DNA of 8,647 nucleotides from Bacillota bacterium (GCA_023405135.1 JAEXYZ010000081.1:1-8647), one strand, 5' to 3'; counted from the first letter of the stretch, positions 1 to 7,533 are shown. A program made the numbers and translations. Notes: generated by a model from the letters alone, not told the origin.

Positions 1-461
1 TGATTGAACCAGATGAAGCGCTCTATGTGATGGATCGAGGCTATGCAGAGAAAACAAAGATGGGTGGCTGGCTCGAAAAGGGAATCCATTTTCTTGTCAG
101 AATAAAAAAATCGTTTCGTATAGAAACATAAAGAGCGTATACACCAGAACTTCCAAATGTTACACGTCATGAAATGGTCTCTATAAAAACACGACCAGAA
201 CGACTGAAATTAATCACGTATGGAGTACTTGAAATACTAAGGATTTTGAAAAAGCCAAACAAAAATAGTTGGCAATTTTTTAAAACAATACGCCAATATT
301 TAATGGATCCATGGACGAAAATTGAGAAAGAATTTAATAGGATATTAAAACCAAGCAAAGGAAGGCAAAAGATTCCTATTAAAAATAAGAAGAAAACCAA
401 CTTCGGTTTTGAAAGGGCAATTGTTAGTCCAATATCCAAAGAACATTTTATGAAAAAATAG
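1..461 (+). pseudogene. IS4-type DDE transposase remnant (3' part, inactivated)
   Basis: Reading frame 3 enters from outside the window and encodes an IS4-like stretch, including YVMDRGY (codons at about 24-44), which fits the second catalytic Asp region of DDE transposases. A TAA at 129-131 stops the frame. The same frame then continues open to TAG at 459-461, with residues such as PELPNVTRHEMVSIKTRPERL and a Lys-rich C-terminus. I see no Y-x2-R-x3-E-x6-K signature, which carries the third catalytic residue in this family; the text jumps from PERLKLIT to YGVLEILR. From memory of related transposases I infer an in-frame internal deletion near 217-225. With the stop and the missing Glu region the gene cannot make active enzyme. 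An ATG at 174 could start a 95-residue fragment, but it has no convincing ribosome site, so I treat everything as one pseudogene. Its 5' part lies outside the window. Confidence 0.82.
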
Positions 462-469
462 AATATGGT

Positions 470-513
470 AAAAAAAGGGGACTGATACATTTATGACACC
501 CGCTCCCTTTTTT
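470..513. repeat. Inverted repeat after the transposase remnant; possible IS right end or weak terminator
   Basis: AAAAAAGGG at 471-479 is the reverse complement of CCCTTTTTT at 505-513, leaving a 25-nt loop. It begins about 9 bases after the transposase stop codon, where an IS right end or a terminator would be expected. The stem has only three G-C pairs, so it would be a weak terminator. The loop carries the motif GATACATTTATGACACCC, which could be part of the element's terminal repeat. The left end is outside the window, so neither the terminal repeat nor a target-site duplication can be tested. Confidence 0.4.
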
Positions 514-608
514 AAAAAATCTTCGGAAAGATTACTGTAAAATAATGTATTAATTACATTTTAATTCAATTCATGCAACACTAGTGGGTACGTATTTAGG
601 ACTCATTT

Positions 609-634
609 AAAAAAGGAAAAGCTTAGGCTCTTCC
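609..634 (-). terminator. Intrinsic terminator overlapping the end of the HD-domain gene
   Basis: On the minus strand GGAAGAGC (634-627) pairs with GCTTTTCC (622-615), eight pairs including one G-U, around the loop CTAA. Six U residues follow (614-609). The stop codon TAA of the HD gene (625-623) lies inside the loop, so the last codons of the gene form the 5' arm. On the plus strand the same position would be an A-C mismatch and no T-run follows the 3' arm in the right register, so it fits minus-strand transcription best. Confidence 0.7.
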
Positions 635-1246
635 TTCTTTTTCATCTTTTAGTTGCTTCAAAAAGTCTTGCATAAATGCATGTCTTGCCTCAGCCATTTG
701 TTTTCCTTTTTCAGTTGTCATTAAGTCTTTTAAAAGTAATAGCTTTTCATAGAAATGTGTGACTGAAGCAGTGCTTTTAGTGCGGTAGTCTTCTTCCGAC
801 ATTTGTACGCGAACTTCTTCATCATCATCATAAAGCTTTCTTCCCTTTGCACCACCGTAAGCAAAAGTCCGAGCAATTCCTACTGCTCCAATTGCATCTA
901 ATCTGTCTGCATCTCTTACGATTTTAGCTTCGATTGTTTTAGCAGGAAGCTCATTACCACCATTAAATGAAACACTCGCAATAATATCGCGAATATGTAT
1001 TTTTTTCTCTTCAGCAATGTTTAATGAATCAATTAAACGATTTTCATTATCTTTGCTATCTGTATACTTTTTATCACTAACATCGTGTAATAAAACTGCA
1101 AGACGAACTACTTCTTTATCAGCAGTTGGCTCGGTTTCCAAAATTGCCTCTGCATTTTGTAAAACCCGTTCGATATGTTGAAAATCATGGCTTGCATCGA
1201 AATTTTCGTAAATCTTTTTCACAGATTCTTTAACTTCATTTATCAT
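623..1246 (-). CDS. HD-domain phosphohydrolase, YpgQ/YedJ-like
   Basis: A 207-residue cytosolic protein of the HD superfamily, metal-dependent phosphohydrolases. Visible motifs are SHDFQHIERV (about residues 19-28), LLHDVSD with the HD pair at 54-55, and VRDADRLDAIGAVGIAR with candidate metal ligand Asp at 112 or 114. This H...HD...D pattern, the overall length and the Lys/Glu-rich C-terminus match the YpgQ/YedJ group. YpgQ of Bacillus subtilis is reported to act on nucleotide or pyrophosphate substrates; the substrate here is not shown. The start is the ATG at 1246, because AGGAG (1255-1251) sits upstream of it. An in-frame ATG at 1270 lacks a ribosome site and lies inside a TATAAT -10 hexamer, so it is probably not transcribed. 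The gene is monocistronic, divergent from the doxX-like gene, with its own terminator. Confidence 0.87.
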   Translation of the reverse strand: MINEVKESVKKIYENFDASHDFQHIERVLQNAEAILETEPTADKEVVRLAVLLHDVSDKKYTDSKDNENRLIDSLNIAEEKKIHIRDIIASVSFNGGNELPAKTIEAKIVRDADRLDAIGAVGIARTFAYGGAKGRKLYDDDEEVRVQMSEEDYRTKSTASVTHFYEKLLLLKDLMTTEKGKQMAEARHAFMQDFLKQLKDEKEGRA

Positions 1247-1268
1247 ATTATTATCATCTCCTAATGCC

Positions 1269-1297
1269 ATTATATACGAAATACTACAATACTTCGT
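1269..1297 (-). promoter_or_regulatory. Candidate promoter of the HD-domain gene
   Basis: A perfect TATAAT occurs on the minus strand at 1274-1269. The -35 region about 17 bases upstream (1297-1292, ACGAAG) is a poor match, so the call rests on the -10 element and its position. Initiation would fall near 1262, giving a leader of about 16 nt that contains just the AGGAG ribosome site. Confidence 0.4.
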
Positions 1298-1385
1298 TAA
1301 TCAAAGTTCTCTTTCATGAAAACTTATTTTCAAGATTTGTATTATATTTGGACTAGCCACAATAAGATAATAGTAAAACTAATTT

Positions 1386-1393
1386 GAGAGGAG
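1386..1393 (+). promoter_or_regulatory. Ribosome binding site that places the doxX-like start at CTG
   Basis: GAGAGGAG lies 8 bases before an in-frame CTG at 1402-1404. No ATG, GTG or TTG falls at a suitable distance downstream. The in-frame TTG at 1384 overlaps this site itself and has no ribosome site upstream. Confidence 0.65.
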
Positions 1394-1401
1394 TACATAA
1401 A

Positions 1402-1827
1402 CTGTATAAAAGTGAATTTGGAGCGTTTATTATTCGGGTTGTTCTAGGGAGTATCTTTTTACTTCATGGATTAGCAAAGTTTCAAGAAGGAATTGGGGAA
1501 ACCGTAAAAAGATTTGAAAGTTACAACATTCCCTATGCTGGGTATGCTTCTTTTGGCGTTGCAGGAATCGAGTTGCTTGGAGGATTCTTTTTAATTATCG
1601 GTTTTTCAGTCCGTTTTGTATCCGCTTTAATGATCATCATCATGACTGTCGCAATTGCTACAGTGAAATTTGATGAAGGCTTTTTAAATGGTTATGAATA
1701 CAATGTTGCATTACTTGCGATGTCTTCATACTTAATGTTTGCAGGTAGCCGCTTACTTGCACTTGATAAACTTTTTGTTGCAGATCCAAAGAAAAAATCA
1801 AAAATAGAATTTAGGCGGAGTTATTAA
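1402..1827 (+). CDS. DoxX-family integral membrane protein
   Basis: About 141 residues with four hydrophobic segments (roughly residues 7-25, 46-66, 69-90 and 100-120). The pattern is typical of DoxX/YqjF-like proteins: RVVLGSIFLLHGLAKF in the first segment, and GIELLGGFFLIIGF in the second. Family members are small membrane proteins, some linked to redox or thiol stress, but no specific function can be assigned. The C-terminus is short, charged and Lys/Arg-rich (KKKSKIEFRRSY), probably cytoplasmic. The best ribosome site points to a CTG start (residues then M-YKSEFGAF); the alternative TTG at 1384 would add six residues but overlaps the ribosome site. The gene stands alone, divergent from the HD gene and convergent with rbsB. 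No strong promoter could be settled in 1271-1385. Confidence 0.83.
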   Translation: MYKSEFGAFIIRVVLGSIFLLHGLAKFQEGIGETVKRFESYNIPYAGYASFGVAGIELLGGFFLIIGFSVRFVSALMIIIMTVAIATVKFDEGFLNGYEYNVALLAMSSYLMFAGSRLLALDKLFVADPKKKSKIEFRRSY

Positions 1828-1832
1828 AAAAA

Positions 1833-1873
1833 GTAAGGGCCCTTCAAAAGTAACGTATCAGAAGGTCCCTTGC
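1833..1873. terminator. Bidirectional terminator between the doxX-like gene and rbsB
   Basis: GTAAGGGCCCTTC (1833-1845) pairs with GAAGGTCCCTTGC (1861-1873): 13 positions with one G-T wobble and one C-T mismatch, and a 15-nt loop. A T-rich run follows on the plus strand (1877-1881), and seven A residues precede it (1826-1832), which become a U-tract for minus-strand transcripts. It therefore serves both the doxX-like gene ending at 1827 and the rbs operon ending at 1880. Confidence 0.82.
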
Positions 1874-1879
1874 TCATTT

Positions 1880-2803
1880 TTATTGTTTCACTAACTCCAA
1901 TGCAACTGGAACGAATTCCTCAACTGGTTTTCCGTTTAAATAATCCATTGCCGTTTTAATAGCTGCTTTCCCAATTTCCTCAGGTTTTTGCGCAACTGTT
2001 GCTGCCATTTTACCTTGCTCGATTTTTGCTAATGCATCATCTGTTGCATCAAAGCCGATGACGATAATATTTTTATTTGCTGCTTCGATTGCTTCAAGAG
2101 CACCTAAAGCCATCTCATCATTTTGTGCAAAGACTGCTTGAATTTCTGGGTTTGCTTGTAACATATTTTCCATAACTGTTAAGCCTTCACTACGGTCAAA
2201 ATTAGCAGTTAAACTAGATACTAAATCAACTTTACCTTCAACCGCTTTTAAGAAGCCTTCACCACGATCTCGTGCAGCAGAAGAACCTGCAACCCCTTCT
2301 AACATCGCAACTTTTGCTCCTTCACCAGCTAGCTCTAATAAATATTCACCAGCTAATTGGCCACCTGCTACATTATCAGATGCAATATGTGATACAACTT
2401 CTCCACTTTCAGCTGAACGGTCAACGGTAATTACAGGAATCCCTGCTGCATTTGCTGATTCAACAGTAGAACCAATAGCTGCTGAATCTACTGGGTTGAT
2501 TAAAATAATATCAACACCTTGTTGAATTAAATCCTCTACGTCCGAAGCTTGTTTAGACGCATCATCTTGTGCATCTACAATTGAAATTTGTGCTCCTAAT
2601 TCCTTTGCATTTGCTTCTGCTCCATCACTTAACGTAACGAAAAATGGATTGTTTAAAGTAGAAATAGAGAATCCAATTTTAAATGACGTTTTTTCCCCAA
2701 CCGAACCTTCTGAAGAATTTTCTAAAAAAGGCGATTCCATTGAACATGCACAAAGGATAATTGTCATCAATGCTGCTACGAACAATAAAGTAAGCTTTTT
2801 CAT
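1880..2803 (-). CDS. rbsB: Ribose ABC transporter, substrate-binding lipoprotein RbsB
   Basis: A 307-residue extracellular binding protein that delivers D-ribose to RbsC/RbsA. It has a Lys-containing N-terminus, a hydrophobic core and the lipobox LCAC with lipidated Cys20; Cys at the -2 position is uncommon but compatible. A Ser/Glu-rich linker follows, then a two-lobed periplasmic-binding fold (about 41-303). The ribose contacts known from E. coli RbsB appear conserved: NNPFF (51-55), VDR (Asp128, Arg129), ARDRGEGF (Arg178), NFDR (Phe202), QNDEMALGA (Asn228), GFDATDD (Asp252) and AQKPEEIG (Gln272). This supports ribose rather than a related sugar. The start ATG has AAGGAG 8 bases upstream. 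It is the last gene of the operon, 12 bp after rbsC, and is followed directly by the bidirectional terminator. Confidence 0.96.
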   Translation of the reverse strand: MKKLTLLFVAALMTIILCACSMESPFLENSSEGSVGEKTSFKIGFSISTLNNPFFVTLSDGAEANAKELGAQISIVDAQDDASKQASDVEDLIQQGVDIILINPVDSAAIGSTVESANAAGIPVITVDRSAESGEVVSHIASDNVAGGQLAGEYLLELAGEGAKVAMLEGVAGSSAARDRGEGFLKAVEGKVDLVSSLTANFDRSEGLTVMENMLQANPEIQAVFAQNDEMALGALEAIEAANKNIIVIGFDATDDALAKIEQGKMAATVAQKPEEIGKAAIKTAMDYLNGKPVEEFVPVALELVKQ

Positions 2804-2815
2804 ATAAAGTACTCC

Positions 2816-3757
2816 TTACGCTGATTTTTTACGATCCATTAATACTGCTAATAAAATTACGATACCTTTTACAACTTGTTGCCAGAATGAAGATACACCA
2901 ATTAAATTCATACCATTATTTAAAACACCAATAATTAATGCACCAATCAATGTTCCAAAAATCCAACCTTTACCACCGTTTAAGCTTGTACCACCTAACA
3001 CTACTGCTGCAATGGCATCTAACTCATAAGATTCCCCGGCAGTTGGTTGAGCTGAATTTAAACGAGAAGTCAAAATAAGTGCAGATAATGCTGCAAAAAA
3101 TCCTGTAATCGCATAAACAGCGATTTTTACTCGATCCGTATTAATACCTGATAATTTGGCTGCTTCTTCGTTTCCTCCAACAGCATATACACGGCGTCCA
3201 AATGTTGTTTTTTGTAAAATAAAATATAAAATGAAAAACGCAATTATCATCGTTACAACAGGAACTGGGAACCCTAAAAAGTATCCTTTCCCGAATAATT
3301 GAAATGAATAATGATCACCTAAACCTGAAATTGGGCGACCTTCTGTAAATACTAATGTTAAACCACGGTAAATTGTCATTGTTGCAAGAGTTGCAATAAA
3401 TGGAGCAACCTTACCTTTCGTAATTACAACTCCATTAATCGCACCTAATATTAATCCAATAATTAACGCAATCCCCATTGTTAAAAATGGATCCATACCG
3501 CTAGCTAGTAAACTAGCAGCAATGGCACCAGTCAATGCTAAAGTTGACCCAACAGACAAGTCGATTCCACCTGTTAAAATAACGAACGTCATACCAAAGG
3601 CAATAATTGCACTAATCGAAACTTGTCGTAGTACATTAAATATATTGGCAATTGATAAGAAGCTTGGGTTTAATATTGAAACAATAATAATAAGTAAAAG
3701 TAAACCAAATAATGGTCCAAGTTTAGATAACATTTCTTTTGATTTATGATTAGACAA
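2816..3757 (-). CDS. rbsC: Ribose ABC transporter permease RbsC
   Basis: A strongly hydrophobic permease of the branched-chain/sugar ABC family (RbsC/XylH/AraH group), forming the membrane channel for ribose. Landmarks are NPSFLSIANIFNVLRQVS, GMTFVILTGGIDLSVGS, KGKVAPFIATLATMTIYRG, and the highly conserved AQPTAGESYELDAIAAVVLG followed by GGTSLNGGKG. It ends DRKKSA, as I recall for Bacillus subtilis RbsC. The start is chosen at TTG 3757: AGGAGG (3771-3766), inside the end of rbsA, is 8 bases upstream. This gives 313 residues beginning LSNHKSKEML and an 8-bp overlap with the rbsA stop. The longer ATG start at 3778 (320 residues) has no ribosome site in front of it but is near the usual family length, so it cannot be fully excluded. 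Confidence 0.95.
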   Translation of the reverse strand: MSNHKSKEMLSKLGPLFGLLLLIIIVSILNPSFLSIANIFNVLRQVSISAIIAFGMTFVILTGGIDLSVGSTLALTGAIAASLLASGMDPFLTMGIALIIGLILGAINGVVITKGKVAPFIATLATMTIYRGLTLVFTEGRPISGLGDHYSFQLFGKGYFLGFPVPVVTMIIAFFILYFILQKTTFGRRVYAVGGNEEAAKLSGINTDRVKIAVYAITGFFAALSALILTSRLNSAQPTAGESYELDAIAAVVLGGTSLNGGKGWIFGTLIGALIIGVLNNGMNLIGVSSFWQQVVKGIVILLAVLMDRKKSA

Positions 3758-5240
3758 GTTGCTCTCCTCCTGTTGCATAATGCATAATGATTTCTTGTGT
3801 CATCTGCTCTTTGTTGACTTCACCTGTTAGCTTTCCTTCTTGCATAACGATTACTCGATCAGCAATACCAATGACTTCTGGCAACTCAGATGAAATCACT
3901 AAAATCGCAACACCTGCTTCTGCTAACTGATTAATAATATGATAGATTTCTTTTTTCGCACCTATATCGACACCGCGCGTTGGTTCATCTAAAATTAAAA
4001 TTTCAGGCTCAGTCCCTAACCATTTAGCAATAACGACCTTTTGTTGGTTCCCACCGCTTAATGATTTGGCACTTTGCTCTGGACTCGATGTACGAATTTT
4101 CAGCTCTTCAATATATTTTTTCACTATCGAAGTTTCTTTTTCTTTATTCAACACGCCAGATGATGAACATTTATCTAGATTCGCTAGTGCGATGTTTTCT
4201 TTAATTGAAAAATCTAGTACTAATCCTTGGGTTTTGCGATCCTCTGTAACAAAGCCAATTCGATGATTCATTGCATCAATTGGCGATTTAATCGTAACTT
4301 TTTTCCCGTCAATGAAAATTTCTCCACTGCTCGCTTTACGATAGCCGAAAATCGTTTGTGCCACCTCTGTACGTCCTGCCCCCATTAAACCAGCAACAGC
4401 AAGCACCTCTCCTTTTTTCAAAGAGAATGAAATATCTTTGAATACTCCGTTTACAGTAAGATTTCGCACTTCTAGCTTTGTGTCGCCAATTTGACAATTT
4501 CGCTCTGGAAAACGTTCCCCTAGCTCACGTCCAACCATCATTGCGACGATTTCATCAAAATTTGTTTCAGGAATGTTACGCACACCAATAAAACCGCCAT
4601 CTCGTAAAATCGTTATTCGATCACAAATGGCGAAAATTTCTTCCATGCGATGGGAAATGTAAACAAAGGAAATGCCTTTTGCTTTTAATTCACGTATTGT
4701 TTTGAATAACGTTTCGATTTCACGATCAGTTAAAGCTGCAGTTGGTTCATCCATGACGATATATTTTGCATCACTTGCAATAGCTTTCGCAATCTCAATA
4801 ATTTGTTGTTTCCCAACGGATAAATCACCTGTACGCGTACGTGGATTAACATCTAACCCTAATTTTGAAAGAAGTTTAGCTGCTTCTTTTTCCATTTGAC
4901 GTGTTTTTAAAATTCCTGTTTTGCCATATGTCAGTTCTTTCCCTAAAAACAAATTTTGCGCAACCGTCAAATCTGGCAAAATATTTAATTCTTGATGGAT
5001 AACGATAATTCCATATTTTTCAGCATCTTTTGGTGATTTGAAATGAACGACCTGTCCATCTACTTTCACTTCCCCAGCGTCTTTTGTATAAATTCCGCTT
5101 AAAATTTTCATCATTGTCGATTTTCCAGCGCCATTTTCACCCATCAATGCATGAATTTCACCATCAGCTAAGTCAAATTGCACATTATCTAAAACGACAT
5201 TGCCACTAAATGACTTCGAAATACCTTTCATTTCGATCAT
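3750..5240 (-). CDS. rbsA: Ribose import ATP-binding protein RbsA (twin ABC cassettes)
   Basis: A 496-residue cytoplasmic ATPase with two fused nucleotide-binding domains powering RbsC, the normal architecture for sugar importers of this class. N-terminal cassette: Walker A GENGAGKST (about 35-43), Q-loop HQEL, signature LSVGKQQ, Walker B YIVMDEPTAAL, and H-loop SHR. C-terminal cassette: a degenerate Walker A GLMGAGRTE, signature LSGGNQQKV, Walker B ILILDEPTRGVD, and SSELPE where the switch His is replaced by Ser. The degenerate second site is usual in this family. The start is ATG 5240, preceded by AGGTGA; an in-frame GTG at 5249 would lie within this ribosome site. The gap to rbsD is 45 bp with nothing else recognised in it. 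Its 3' end contains the rbsC ribosome site. Confidence 0.97.
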   Translation of the reverse strand: MIEMKGISKSFSGNVVLDNVQFDLADGEIHALMGENGAGKSTMMKILSGIYTKDAGEVKVDGQVVHFKSPKDAEKYGIIVIHQELNILPDLTVAQNLFLGKELTYGKTGILKTRQMEKEAAKLLSKLGLDVNPRTRTGDLSVGKQQIIEIAKAIASDAKYIVMDEPTAALTDREIETLFKTIRELKAKGISFVYISHRMEEIFAICDRITILRDGGFIGVRNIPETNFDEIVAMMVGRELGERFPERNCQIGDTKLEVRNLTVNGVFKDISFSLKKGEVLAVAGLMGAGRTEVAQTIFGYRKASSGEIFIDGKKVTIKSPIDAMNHRIGFVTEDRKTQGLVLDFSIKENIALANLDKCSSSGVLNKEKETSIVKKYIEELKIRTSSPEQSAKSLSGGNQQKVVIAKWLGTEPEILILDEPTRGVDIGAKKEIYHIINQLAEAGVAILVISSELPEVIGIADRVIVMQEGKLTGEVNKEQMTQEIIMHYATGGEQLV

Positions 5241-5285
5241 ACGATTCACCTACTTTTTTGTTTTTCTTAGAAGTTTGCAATTTCA

Positions 5286-5675
5286 TTAAAAAATAACGCC
5301 ACATTGTAAAATAACATTTGCATATGGTGTCGTTTCACCTGTTCGAATAATTAACTTCGCCTCTTTTGTTAGCGTCTTAAACTGCTCATGAGAAACATAT
5401 GAAATTGTTGATATTTTAGTAGATAATTCTTTTGCAATCTTCTCATTGTTTGTTGTTACTTCTTCAGCGACAATTGCAGCTTCTACAACTAAATCATCTA
5501 ACACAACATTTAAAATTGTCGTAAATGCTGGCTCCCCAAGTTTATAAGCTAAATCGATACACGGCACATGATCTGGAATTGGTAAACCACAATCTGCTAT
5601 AACAATTCGATCAGTATGACCTAATTTAGCAAAACGTCCTGCTAATTCTCTATTTAAAATTCCTTGCTTTTTCAT
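5286..5675 (-). CDS. rbsD: D-ribose pyranase RbsD
   Basis: A 129-residue cytosolic enzyme that interconverts beta-pyranose and furanose forms of D-ribose, supplying the form RbsK uses. Conserved features are LGHTD with catalytic His20, IADCGLPIP with Asp28, a His at 96, and the C-terminal RTGETTPYANVIL with Tyr118 and Asn120, which bind ribose in characterised homologues. The length matches the family (about 130). It has the ATGA overlap with rbsK (5675-5672) and a GGAG ribosome site 8 bases upstream, inside the rbsK end, so translation is probably coupled. Confidence 0.96.
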   Translation of the reverse strand: MKKQGILNRELAGRFAKLGHTDRIVIADCGLPIPDHVPCIDLAYKLGEPAFTTILNVVLDDLVVEAAIVAEEVTTNNEKIAKELSTKISTISYVSHEQFKTLTKEAKLIIRTGETTPYANVILQCGVIF

Positions 5676-6550
5676 TTTGTTTTCTCCAAACGTGCCGTCA
5701 CTTCATTTCGCGATGGCATACCACCTTGTGCGCCGAACTTTTCAACTGAAAGGGATGCAGCAATATTCGCAAAGTGAACCGCATCATCAATTGAACTCCC
5801 TGTTGTAATTGCATGGGCAAAAGCTCCATTAAATGTGTCACCTGCACCTGTCGTATCAATGGCAGTTGTTTTAAATCCTGCAATACGCACAATTTGCGAA
5901 CCATCGTAATATGCTGCACCATCGCCACCTAATGTGACGATAATTTTATTTGGATGCTGTTTTAAAACTGTTTCGTAATTAGCACCAAACATAACTTCAC
6001 ATTCTGTTTCATTTGGTGTCAAATAAGTGACCTTTTCAATCCATTCACGCTTGAAGTTTGCAGCTGGGGCAGGATTCAGTAGCACCGGTATTTCAAGGCC
6101 TTGGCAAACCTCTAATATATATTCAATCGTTTCCACTGGAATTTCGAGCTGTAACATAACTAGCTTGCTTTTCTTAATTGATTCGATGTTTACTTCAACG
6201 ACCTCTTTAGTCACATCAAAATTCGCACCAGGTACAACGATAATTCGATTATCTTGATCATGAAGTAAAATATTTGCTATACCTGTAGAGCTATCTGTTT
6301 TTACAATATTGTCTACAAGGATGTTTTCTTTTTTTAAATTCGTATATAACTCTTCACCAAAGCTATCTTTCCCAACGGCACCAATCATTTGAACTTTACT
6401 TCCTAATCGAGCAGCTGCAACGGCTTGGTTTGCCCCTTTTCCACCAGGGATTGTTGTAAATAAATCTCCTAGTACCGTTTCTCCTTGTTTTGGGAAAATA
6501 TCTGTTTGAATTGCAATATCCATATTGATACTACCGATGACTGTAATCAT
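5672..6550 (-). CDS. rbsK: Ribokinase RbsK
   Basis: A 292-residue PfkB-family sugar kinase that uses ATP to phosphorylate D-ribose to ribose-5-phosphate in the cytosol. Motifs are GSINMD (6-11, with the sugar-binding Asp11), the first PfkB signature GGKGANQAVAAARLG (36-50), NPAPA (159-163), TPNETE (178-183), and the second signature DTTGAGDTFNGAFA (232-245) with catalytic base Asp238. The start is ATG 6550, with AAGGAG 8 bases upstream. The longer in-frame ORF from 6604 would add 18 residues that are merely the rbsR end in another frame. The start shares ATGA with the rbsR stop, and the end shares ATGA with rbsD, so R, K and D look translationally coupled. Confidence 0.97.
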   Translation of the reverse strand: MITVIGSINMDIAIQTDIFPKQGETVLGDLFTTIPGGKGANQAVAAARLGSKVQMIGAVGKDSFGEELYTNLKKENILVDNIVKTDSSTGIANILLHDQDNRIIVVPGANFDVTKEVVEVNIESIKKSKLVMLQLEIPVETIEYILEVCQGLEIPVLLNPAPAANFKREWIEKVTYLTPNETECEVMFGANYETVLKQHPNKIIVTLGGDGAAYYDGSQIVRIAGFKTTAIDTTGAGDTFNGAFAHAITTGSSIDDAVHFANIAASLSVEKFGAQGGMPSRNEVTARLEKTK

Positions 6551-7533
6551 GTTGATGACTCCTTTCGAGTTGTCTCTCTTATGTATAATTGCGGTTCTAT
6601 ACATTTAGAAAAGTTTAATATGGGCTTTCCTTCAATTTGTTGGATTAACATTTCCGTTGCCGTTTCTCCTAATTGATAAATATTTTGAGCAACCGTTGTT
6701 AAACCGGGTGTCACAATTTTCCCCATTTGCGTTCCATCAAATCCAACAATTTGGAGTTGTTCTGGAACTTTTTTGCCTAAACGATGAGCTGCTTTTAATG
6801 CGCCAATTGCCGAGGCATCACTGAAGGCAAAAATGCCATTAATATTTGAGTGACTTTTTAAATAGTCAAACACAATTTGTTCTGCTGCCTCAAAATCATA
6901 TGGACTTTCAATAATTTGTGTCTCGACTTCTTTCTTTTCAATAGCCTGTAAAAAGCCTTCCAGTCGAAGCTGAGTAGAAGATAATGTTGTTGGACCAGTT
7001 AAACAAAGAATCGACGTTGCTCCACTTTGAATTAAATAGTCGGTTCCAATCATTGCACCTGTTCGGTTATCTGTTGTGACAGTTGGAATATCCATATTTA
7101 ACGGACGGTCAAGTGCCACCATTGGTATATTAAACAATTTATTTTGTTTGTCGCTGTCAATAATTGAAGTTAATATAATGCCCGCGACATATTTTTGTGA
7201 AAGAGTTTGCAAGTAGTGCTGCTCCTTCATTACGTTTTCATCTGAATTACAAAGAATAACTGTATAACCATATTTAAAAGCTGTGTCTTCCACTGCCCTT
7301 GCCAGCTCCGGGAAGAATGGGTTTTTAATATCTGGAATAATTAACCCGATCAAGTCTGATTGTTTCGTAGACAATGAGCGTGCCACTTCATTTGGCGTGT
7401 AATTCAATTCCTTAATCGCACTTTCAATCGCCGCGCGAGACTTTTTCCCTACGTATCCGCTTTCATTTAAATATCTAGAAACAGTGGCAACTGAAACATT
7501 CGCCTTCTTTGCTACATCGCTTATATTTGCCAT
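6547..7533 (-). CDS. rbsR: LacI-family transcriptional repressor RbsR
   Basis: A 328-residue LacI/GalR-family regulator and the first gene of the operon. The N-terminal helix-turn-helix is at about residues 3-22 (ISDVAKKANVSVATVSRYLN), followed by the hinge helix YTPNEVARSLS (45-55) typical of minor-groove binding at a central CG. The effector domain begins LIGLIIPDIKNPFFPELARA and contains VALDRP and IVGFDGT, fitting a ribose-type ligand pocket. The ligand is inferred from the operon, not proven; in this family ribose is expected to release the repressor. Three palindromic sites with central CG lie just upstream (7575-7671), so autoregulation is likely. The ribosome site is weak (GAGAGTGA, about 8 bases before the ATG), which would limit repressor synthesis relative to the later genes. 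Confidence 0.94.
   Translation of the reverse strand: MANISDVAKKANVSVATVSRYLNESGYVGKKSRAAIESAIKELNYTPNEVARSLSTKQSDLIGLIIPDIKNPFFPELARAVEDTAFKYGYTVILCNSDENVMKEQHYLQTLSQKYVAGIILTSIIDSDKQNKLFNIPMVALDRPLNMDIPTVTTDNRTGAMIGTDYLIQSGATSILCLTGPTTLSSTQLRLEGFLQAIEKKEVETQIIESPYDFEAAEQIVFDYLKSHSNINGIFAFSDASAIGALKAAHRLGKKVPEQLQIVGFDGTQMGKIVTPGLTTVAQNIYQLGETATEMLIQQIEGKPILNFSKCIEPQLYIRETTRKESST

Noticed and set aside
174..461. 95-residue ORF as an independent gene
   Set aside because: It is in the same frame as the transposase text at 3-128 and reads as its C-terminal continuation after a premature stop, and no ribosome site precedes the ATG.
167..490. Minus-strand ORF of 107 residues rich in Phe and Ile
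   Set aside because: It is the antisense of the transposase remnant; its hydrophobic look comes from reading Lys/Asn-rich codons backwards, and it has no ribosome site.
514..608. ATGTA-TTAAT-TACAT near-palindrome and surrounding AT-rich spacer as a regulatory site
   Set aside because: Arms of five bases in AT-rich DNA are expected by chance, and no adjacent gene would use the site.
1271..1385. Promoter for the doxX-like gene (TTGGAC and TATTAT-like hexamers)
   Set aside because: None of the possible -35/-10 pairs has both acceptable spacing and acceptable matches, so no specific promoter is called.
3522..3749. Several 60-76-residue ORFs antisense to or out of frame with rbs genes (also at 4066, 4672, 5698, 6027, 6485 and 7509)
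   Set aside because: All are shadows of conserved rbs coding sequence or its control region, without plausible ribosome sites.
5241..5285. Hidden gene or regulatory element between rbsD and rbsA
   Set aside because: Only 45 bp of AT-rich sequence; apart from the rbsA ribosome site no hairpin or promoter is evident.
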